From the NCBI GenBank assembly GCA_028711705.1, contig JAQTRS010000007.1, positions 1 to 60,433 on the forward strand: a DNA stretch of 60,433 nt. The letters are read 5' to 3'. Position numbers and translations under genes: made by a program. Numbering within the stretch: position 1 is the stretch's first letter; each line of letters starts with the position of its first letter. The notes below the pieces were generated by a model. That model worked only from the letters and a program-made list of their open reading frames with translations. It was not told the DNA's origin and searched no databases. The DNA is from Candidatus Moraniibacteriota bacterium (GTDB lineage Bacteria; Patescibacteriota; Minisyncoccia; Moranbacterales; UBA1568). Of this stretch, positions 56,745 to 60,433 are shown in pieces.

Positions 56745-57070
56745 ATGACTATGTGAATGCCTTAATCTACATCGGCTTTGGCTTAATCGGAGCCGGATTC
56801 CACTATGGCAAAAAACGCTGGGTGGACAAGACCACCAATGATACGGTCAGCCAGTACCTGTTTGCGCACCTGCCGTCCACTTTTTATTCATTAGCGGGCA
56901 TGGCCTTTGCCGAGGCCAATCTCAGTTTGCTGCAAACCTCAAGCGCCTTGAGTCTGGCCAATGTCATCGGCGCGCTGACGCTGGGGTACGCCGCCGACTC
57001 CGGCATCAACCGCAGTACGGAAGCGCCGATTGTCGCGCAAACGGTCGAGCTGGTGAAGGAGTCAAAATGA
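56741..57070 (+). CDS. Membrane protein, holin candidate
   Basis: 109 aa. Hydrophobic stretches near 7-22 (ALIYIGFGLIGAGFHYG), 44-60 and 70-88 (SALSLANVIGALTLGYAA), and a polar acidic tail. Size and position upstream of the spanins fit a holin, but sequence alone does not prove it. Confidence 0.5.
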   Translation: MNDYVNALIYIGFGLIGAGFHYGKKRWVDKTTNDTVSQYLFAHLPSTFYSLAGMAFAEANLSLLQTSSALSLANVIGALTLGYAADSGINRSTEAPIVAQTVELVKESK

Positions 57071-57123
57071 CGCCATTATTTTTGTACGCGCTATATTACC
57101 TGATTTACTTTTTACTGACTTAG
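57067..57123 (+). CDS. 18-aa membrane micro-ORF
   Basis: MTPLFLYALYYLIYFLLT. ATGA overlap with the holin candidate. May be a leader or a small holin-associated peptide. Confidence 0.3.
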   Translation: MTPLFLYALYYLIYFLLT

Positions 57124-57131
57124 GAATCCCC

Positions 57132-57317
57132 GTGAATTTAATAAACCTGCTTCTCGTGATCGTCGTCATCGGTTTTTTGCTCTGGGTTTGCAATACGCTG
57201 ATCCCGATGGAGCCGCGCGTTCAGCAAATCCTTAACGCCGTGGTCATCGTGGTGCTGGTGTTGTGGCTGCTGGGCGTGTTTTTAGGGCCGCTGCCGAACA
57301 TCCACATTGGCCGATGA
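57132..57317 (+). CDS. Two-TM holin-like protein
   Basis: 61 aa from GTG 57132. Two membrane helices (LINLLLVIVVIGFLLWVC and LNAVVIVVLVLWLLGVFLG) with a polar turn: class II holin layout. This pattern is also seen in a small phage family (Thivi-like) of unknown role. Coupled to the next gene (ATGA). Confidence 0.6.
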   Translation: MNLINLLLVIVVIGFLLWVCNTLIPMEPRVQQILNAVVIVVLVLWLLGVFLGPLPNIHIGR

Positions 57318-57538
57318 GCAACGTTGTTAACTTGCATGAATACACGCGCCTTGCTATTGATCCCGATAATGTGCTGGAAGGCGCAAAAGGGGAATTAGCG
57401 GAGGTGCTGGTGATCGGCCATTGCAAAGACGGCAGCGACTGGTTTGCGGCCAGCACGAGCGACGGCGGCAAACTGCTTTGGCTGCTGGAACTGTTTAAGC
57501 ACAAGCTGATGCGCGGGGACTTCGGCGAGGATGATTAA
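57314..57538 (+). CDS. Hypothetical protein in lysis group
   Basis: 74 aa from ATG 57314. VVNLHEYTRLAIDPDNVLEG, GDSDWFAAST-like KDGSDWFAASTSDGGKLLWL. No family recognised. Soluble. Confidence 0.55.
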   Translation: MSNVVNLHEYTRLAIDPDNVLEGAKGELAEVLVIGHCKDGSDWFAASTSDGGKLLWLLELFKHKLMRGDFGEDD

Positions 57539-57541
57539 GCG

Positions 57542-58027
57542 GTGATTTACGCCCTGATCGCCGTCTTGCTGGCCGGTTTCGGCGCCGGTTTCGGCCTGGA
57601 GCACACGCTCGCCGAGGCCAAAGTCCGGCGCCTGGAAAGCGCCATTCAGCGGCAGAAAACCGAGGCGCAAAGCGTGCTCAAGGCTGTTGTTGAAAAAGTG
57701 GCGCAACAGCAACAACACCAATTACGCGCCAATCAGGAGCTGGAAGATGCCCGAACCTCATCGATTCACACTATTAACGCTTATCATGACCGGCTGGCTG
57801 CTGTCCGCCTGCGCGTCCCCGTCGCCCGGCGTGGTAGTCCGGGCCCCGTGTCCGCAGGTCCGGATACCGCCCAGCTTCACCACGATGACGCCGACGCCGC
57901 CGACTTTTCAGCGGCGTTTGCTCGATACCTTACCGAAGAATCTTTCCGGGCCGACCGGTGCGCGGTAGACAAGAACGCCTTATTGCAGTTCGTGCGCGCC
58001 GGATGCGGCCTTGACCGAGCCGACTGA
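57542..58027 (+). CDS. Rz: Rz-like inner-membrane spanin
   Basis: 161 aa from GTG 57542. N-terminal membrane anchor (MIYALIAVLLAGFGAGFGLE), coiled coil (RRLESAIQRQKTEAQSVLKA), periplasmic C-terminus with Cys near residues 139 and 154. The o-spanin gene is nested inside in the +1 frame, which fixes the identification. Spanins fuse inner and outer membranes in the last step of Gram-negative lysis. Confidence 0.85.
   Translation: MIYALIAVLLAGFGAGFGLEHTLAEAKVRRLESAIQRQKTEAQSVLKAVVEKVAQQQQHQLRANQELEDARTSSIHTINAYHDRLAAVRLRVPVARRGSPGPVSAGPDTAQLHHDDADAADFSAAFARYLTEESFRADRCAVDKNALLQFVRAGCGLDRAD
57747..57968 (+). CDS. Rz1: Rz1-like outer-membrane lipoprotein spanin, nested
   Basis: 73 aa from ATG 57747 with AGGAG upstream. 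Signal (FTLLTLIMTGWLLSACASPS) with lipobox LLSAC, then Pro-rich periplasmic part (PCPQVRIPPSFTTMTPTPPT). Fully embedded in Rz, as in lambda. Confidence 0.88.
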   Translation: MPEPHRFTLLTLIMTGWLLSACASPSPGVVVRAPCPQVRIPPSFTTMTPTPPTFQRRLLDTLPKNLSGPTGAR

Positions 58028-58499
58028 GCGCCGCGAGGATTCGGCCACCCGGCTGATTGTCCGGATTGCGGTGCTGGAGGCCAAGCACGAGGAAGCCTTG
58101 CGCATCCGCGTCTATCAGGAGGCGGAATTAAGCCGCCTGGGCGCGCAGGACAGCAAAATGGCGGACGCCTTGAATGAGATCAACGGCAAATTCGACAGCC
58201 TGATCGCCAAGTTTTCCATTGGCTATAAAGTGCTGGCCGTCGGCGCTACGGTGCTGGTGGCGAGTATCGGCGGCTTTACCGCCTATAACGCCATGCTGGA
58301 CGCCAAGTACAAGCCCAAAATCGACTACGCCATCGATCAGGTCAACGCCAACCGGGACCATTCCGACCAGGCCAAGGCGCAGGTGCGGCTGCAGGCGGAA
58401 CTCCTGAAGCAGCAGCAGGAGGCGGTCGAGGACGTGGCGGACAAGGTCGAACGGATTAAAAAACTGAAAGTGATCCGCGCCTCGAGGACGGTTAAATGA
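58011..58499 (+). CDS. Coiled-coil membrane protein
   Basis: 162 aa from TTG 58011. Coiled coil, membrane helix (LAVGATVLVASIGGFTAY, about 74-91), second coiled coil with basic tail. Such proteins sit beside phage lysis genes; role unknown. Overlaps Rz by 17 bases. Confidence 0.55.
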   Translation: MTEPTERREDSATRLIVRIAVLEAKHEEALRIRVYQEAELSRLGAQDSKMADALNEINGKFDSLIAKFSIGYKVLAVGATVLVASIGGFTAYNAMLDAKYKPKIDYAIDQVNANRDHSDQAKAQVRLQAELLKQQQEAVEDVADKVERIKKLKVIRASRTVK

Positions 58500-58675
58500 G
58501 CGACATCAAAAGCCTGGAAACCCTGCTGTACAAGCTGCATGACGAGCGCGTTCGCTGCGAGGCCGACAGCGAGCGCAGTCAGGCGCAACTGGAGTCTCTC
58601 TGGCAGCGCATCATTATTTACGAAGCCGAACTGGAGGCGGCGCGGCTGGCGGCGGGCTGGCGGCGGCCCGGCTGA
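58496..58675 (+). CDS. 59-aa coiled-coil protein
   Basis: MSDIKSLETLLYKLHDERVR, RSQAQLESLWQRIIIYEAEL. ATGA overlap upstream and ATG overlap downstream. No family. Confidence 0.5.
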   Translation: MSDIKSLETLLYKLHDERVRCEADSERSQAQLESLWQRIIIYEAELEAARLAAGWRRPG

Positions 58676-58950
58676 TGCAGTTTCGCGTCGAACCCATCAG
58701 CGATGCCTGGCATATCCGCGCGTATCCGAATGCCCTGCATGTCAGCAAAGGCGATCACCGGGACACCGGCGCGCCCTATCTGTGGCACGCCCTGATCATT
58801 GCCGTGGGCAACGGCGAGTGCTTTGCCTACGGCCTGGACGACAAAATCAGCCAGCCGCAGTTTTTGGGGCTGTGCGATGAGTTGCGCCGCTTGCGCTTTA
58901 CCGGCGTCGGCTGGCATCAGGGCGGCGTGGTCAGGCGGCAGGCGCTGTAG
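58675..58950 (+). CDS. Hypothetical protein at the end of the plus-strand run
   Basis: 91 aa. MQFRVEPISDAWHIRAYPNA, HALIIAVGNGECFAYGLDDK, FTGVGWHQGGVVRRQAL. The DNA of its last codons recurs at about 59287-59313, and its stop leads into a 28-bp repeat, so it marks the edge of the cassette-like region. Confidence 0.6.
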   Translation: MQFRVEPISDAWHIRAYPNALHVSKGDHRDTGAPYLWHALIIAVGNGECFAYGLDDKISQPQFLGLCDELRRLRFTGVGWHQGGVVRRQAL

Positions 58951-58971
58951 GGGCCTATTTAGCGTTAGGCA
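58944..58971 (+). repeat. 28-bp repeat, copy 1, with attC-like core
   Basis: Starts GCTGTAGGGG and ends GCGTTAGGCA; identical to 59552-59579. Contains GTTAGGC (58964-58970, fits GTTRRRY) and self-complementary GCCTA/TAGGC. It overlaps the 3' end of the minus-strand gene 58955-59149 and of the plus-strand gene before it. Confidence 0.7.
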
Positions 58972-59149
58972 TCGTTGAATCAATTTTCGCACGGTGCATT
59001 GCTAAGTAGTTGTCACATTCTACGCCGCGTGCAGACACGGTGTAGTTAAACGTCGCCATGCTCTGCCATGAGCTAGGCGCGGCCTGTATCCGGCGGCAAT
59101 GCCCGGCGTTAGGGCAAAGCGTCTGTGTGCACATCGTTATATCTGCCAT
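58955..59149 (-). CDS. Small Cys-rich cassette-like protein
   Basis: 64 aa. MADITMCTQTLCPNAGHCRR (three Cys and a His in the first 18 residues, probable zinc site), AAPSSWQSMATFNYTVSARG, ECDNYLAM. This resembles small phage proteins with the same MCTQxxCP start. Its last codons (MPNAK) read through the attC-like GCCTAACGC, a typical cassette ending. Confidence 0.65.
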   Translation of the reverse strand: MADITMCTQTLCPNAGHCRRIQAAPSSWQSMATFNYTVSARGVECDNYLAMHRAKIDSTMPNAK

Positions 59150-59169
59150 TCAATATCTTTATTAAAAAA

Positions 59170-59499
59170 CTAATTAAATACGCCATGTCTTATCGGTCTG
59201 GCATTGTACATAATTTGTTCACGGTTTTGCTGCTGCTGCTCCAGCTGAATCATTTGCTGTTGATTGCGTAATACTTGAATTAGTGAACGGCGTGGTGCGG
59301 CGGCAGGCGCTGTAGGGGTATATTCTGCGTTAACCATGCATTCCCCATTCCAAATGAGACGTATGTTCCCTTTTTCTCTTCCGCATTTAAGGCATTTAAG
59401 GCATATATGAAATTCTGTGACTATAGGTGCTTTAATGTCCGGTATCCAATTCTGGATAACTTTAAACTTATGGATTCCTATCTTGCATAATATATTCAT
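59170..59499 (-). CDS. Hypothetical cassette-like protein
   Basis: 109 aa. MNILCKIGIHKFKVIQNWIP, CLKCLKCGREKGNIRLIWNG (zinc-knuckle-like CxxC-x2-C), then a segment YTPTAPAAAPRR encoded by a diverged copy of the 28-bp repeat region (59287-59333), then a Gln-rich tail. The repeat seems to have been captured into the reading frame. Confidence 0.6.
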   Translation of the reverse strand: MNILCKIGIHKFKVIQNWIPDIKAPIVTEFHICLKCLKCGREKGNIRLIWNGECMVNAEYTPTAPAAAPRRSLIQVLRNQQQMIQLEQQQQNREQIMYNARPIRHGVFN

Positions 59500-59551
59500 T
59501 TTTAATCTCCAAAAAAATGCCCGCCTGGAATTCAGCCAACTTCATGCCGCC

Positions 59552-59579
59552 GCTGTAGGGGCCTATTTAGCGTTAGGCA
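59552..59579 (+). repeat. 28-bp repeat, copy 2
   Basis: Identical to 58944-58971. It lies between the minus-strand genes ending at 59592 and starting at 59499. GTTAGGC at 59572-59578. Confidence 0.7.
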
Positions 59580-59591
59580 CTTACCATGCCT

Positions 59592-59801
59592 TTAAGTTGT
59601 GCTAGTGTTTCCGGGATTGCCTGCATGGCTCCCATCCATCATACGAATTACTTCATTGAATTTTTTATCCACATTTCTTTGCCTGATGAGCATCACTAAT
59701 AAGAGGACAAAAAATGCGCATGGAATAGAGAGCGGCCATAAATCAGATAAAAAAAACGTGATTCCAAAGATTTCAAAGATTTGCATTTGTTTTCTCCACA
59801 T
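59592..59801 (-). CDS. Small membrane protein, cassette-like
   Basis: 69 aa from ATG 59801 (MWRKQMQIFEIFGITFFLSD), membrane helix SIPCAFFVLLLVMLIRQR, charged tail. The start codon directly abuts an attC-like core (59802-59808), as in integron cassettes. Confidence 0.6.
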   Translation of the reverse strand: MWRKQMQIFEIFGITFFLSDLWPLSIPCAFFVLLLVMLIRQRNVDKKFNEVIRMMDGSHAGNPGNTSTT

Positions 59802-59848
59802 GCTTAACCCGTAAATCAACGGGAAGCGGTTTCAATCTATCGTTAAAA
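59802..59848 (+). repeat. attC-like site, short
   Basis: GCTTAAC (RYYYAAC), 7 bases, TCAACGG; GTTAAAA at the far end (59842-59848, one mismatch to GTTRRRY). CCCGT/ACGGG can pair inside. Between the genes at 59801 and 59849. Confidence 0.45.
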
Positions 59849-60031
59849 TTACAACGCGTCGCCGCGTCCCGTTATTATTGCGTTATACACATAAGCTGTG
59901 GCGATTATAAAATGACATTGTTTGCAAACAATGTCGCCACCGACAAATGTTTCCGATACATCGTTGTTATGAGCGCCTTCAAAAAATGTTGGCTGTATCT
60001 TGTCACAAATTTCACACCAAAAATGCGTCAT
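59849..60031 (-). CDS. Small zinc-ribbon-like cassette protein
   Basis: 60 aa from ATG 60031 (MTHFWCEICDKIQPTFFEGA). C-x2-C at 6 and 9, second C-x2-C in DIVCKQCHF; zinc ribbon likely. A longer in-frame start at 60100 would lie inside the attC-like site; the ATG immediately after that site is preferred. Confidence 0.6.
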   Translation of the reverse strand: MTHFWCEICDKIQPTFFEGAHNNDVSETFVGGDIVCKQCHFIIATAYVYNAIITGRGDAL

Positions 60032-60034
60032 TGT

Positions 60035-60157
60035 ATCTAACCCGTCATTCAACGCAGACCCGCCGACCTGTGGCGTTTTCGTAGTTTCGTTTGTGTTCAT
60101 AGTTCCTCGCTTCGTTTAAGTTCTTCGCACGGCGGGCTGGTTAATTTTGCGTTAGGC
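60035..60157 (+). repeat. attC: attC-like recombination site, full length
   Basis: ATCTAAC (60035-60041), 7-nt spacer, TCAACGCAGACCCGCC (60049-60064) pair as an imperfect inverted repeat with GGCGGGCTGGTTAA (60131-60144), 7-nt spacer, GTTAGGC (60151-60157). Two extra bases on the left arm mirror the extrahelical bases of true attC sites. Length 123 bp, in the range of long (VCR-like) sites. The upstream gene's TAA lies in GCCTAAC and the next ATG starts four bases after the other end. Confidence 0.65.
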
Positions 60158-60433
60158 ACACTCAAAAACATTCATTTTTGGTGGCTCTTTAAAAACGCTT
60201 CGGTTCTCGTAGGTTTCATCAATCCAGTATCTACACTCAGTTAATGTTTCGCGCAAACTGGCGAGTTCAAGCGCTTGTTCGTCAAGACGCAAAGCGGCCT
60301 CTCTTATTAGGTAGCCCAGTGCTTTTTCTGATAGGTCATTGTCTGGCGCGGCTTTCCGTAGCGAGCGGGCGAGTCGTTTCACCAATTGCGCTAAATCGTC
60401 CACTACTTTCAATTCCCCGTAATCTTTGGCTGC
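60152..60433 (-). CDS. Junction-spanning small protein, C-terminal part
   Basis: Continuation of the gene that starts at 81. From 60433 the frame reads KVVDDLAQLVKRLARSLRKA, ALGYLIREAALRLDEQALEL, ECRYWIDETYENRSVF, ending FECA and TAA (60152) inside the attC-like core. Helical and charged; no family. An internal TTG at 60412 would only be needed if the genome were linear. Confidence 0.7.
   Translation of the reverse strand, partial: AAKDYGELKVVDDLAQLVKRLARSLRKAAPDNDLSEKALGYLIREAALRLDEQALELASLRETLTECRYWIDETYENRSVFKEPPKMNVFECA

Overview
The window is one complete circular genome of a temperate tailed bacteriophage. Bases 1-21 repeat as 60413-60433, and a small minus-strand gene reads in frame across that overlap, so the unique circle is about 60,412 bp. 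A tyrosine integrase beside the 3' half of a tRNA-Met, an excisionase-like gene, a repressor/Cro pair with shared operators, terminase, portal and an N4-gp56-type capsid gene define the phage. A nested Rz/Rz1 spanin pair points to a Gram-negative host. I cannot name the host genus.

Layout. 0.1-1.8 kb: attP (tRNA-Met 3' half between two 18-bp direct repeats), integrase, AlpA-like excisionase. 1.9-3.45 kb: the most unusual locus, two arrays of about 37-bp units, each with two short repeats and two 9-nt variable segments, on both sides of a 295-aa protein that carries the IS110/Nop-like C-terminal domain but no nuclease domain. This matches the recently described TIGR-Tas (tandem interspaced guide RNA) systems, TasA-like type. 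3.45-5.9 kb: leftward early operon (Gp157, Rad52-like annealing protein, many tiny genes) from a TTGACA/TATATT promoter covered by repressor operators. 6.0-7.6 kb: repressor operon and Cro. 7.7-16 kb: rightward regulation, replication and recombination genes (LuxR-type HTH, RMF-like protein, SF2 helicase, Toprim primase, NinB, SSB, DUF1064) ending in a GH24 endolysin.

16.3-39.6 kb: packaging and virion genes. The capsid gene is split by a 319-nt group I intron. Tail genes follow, mixed with cargo: BrnT/BrnA and MazF/AbrB-type toxin-antitoxin pairs on the opposite strand, a glycosyltransferase-like protein and a radical SAM/SPASM-like protein. 39.6-54.5 kb: a single 4,959-aa polyvalent protein, about a quarter of the genome. 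It has a DarB-like adenine methyltransferase plus strawberry-notch helicase, two zincin motifs, an ADP-ribosyltransferase-like domain, a possible MuF-C-like domain and an LPD38-like C-terminus. Several plausible small genes are overprinted in the +1 frame of its disordered linkers.

54.5-58.95 kb: small genes, an HNH endonuclease, holin candidates and spanins. 58.95 kb through the junction to 0.3 kb: a row of small minus-strand ORFs separated by integron attC-like sites, so it resembles a gene-cassette array without an integron integrase.

Recurring control elements tie the late region together: four identical extended -10 sequences (TCTGCTATAAT) at 16.3, 27.1, 36.0 and 55.7 kb, and a family of short GNRA-like hairpins 20-50 nt upstream of virion gene starts. 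All functional statements rest on reading motifs by eye; no database search was run.
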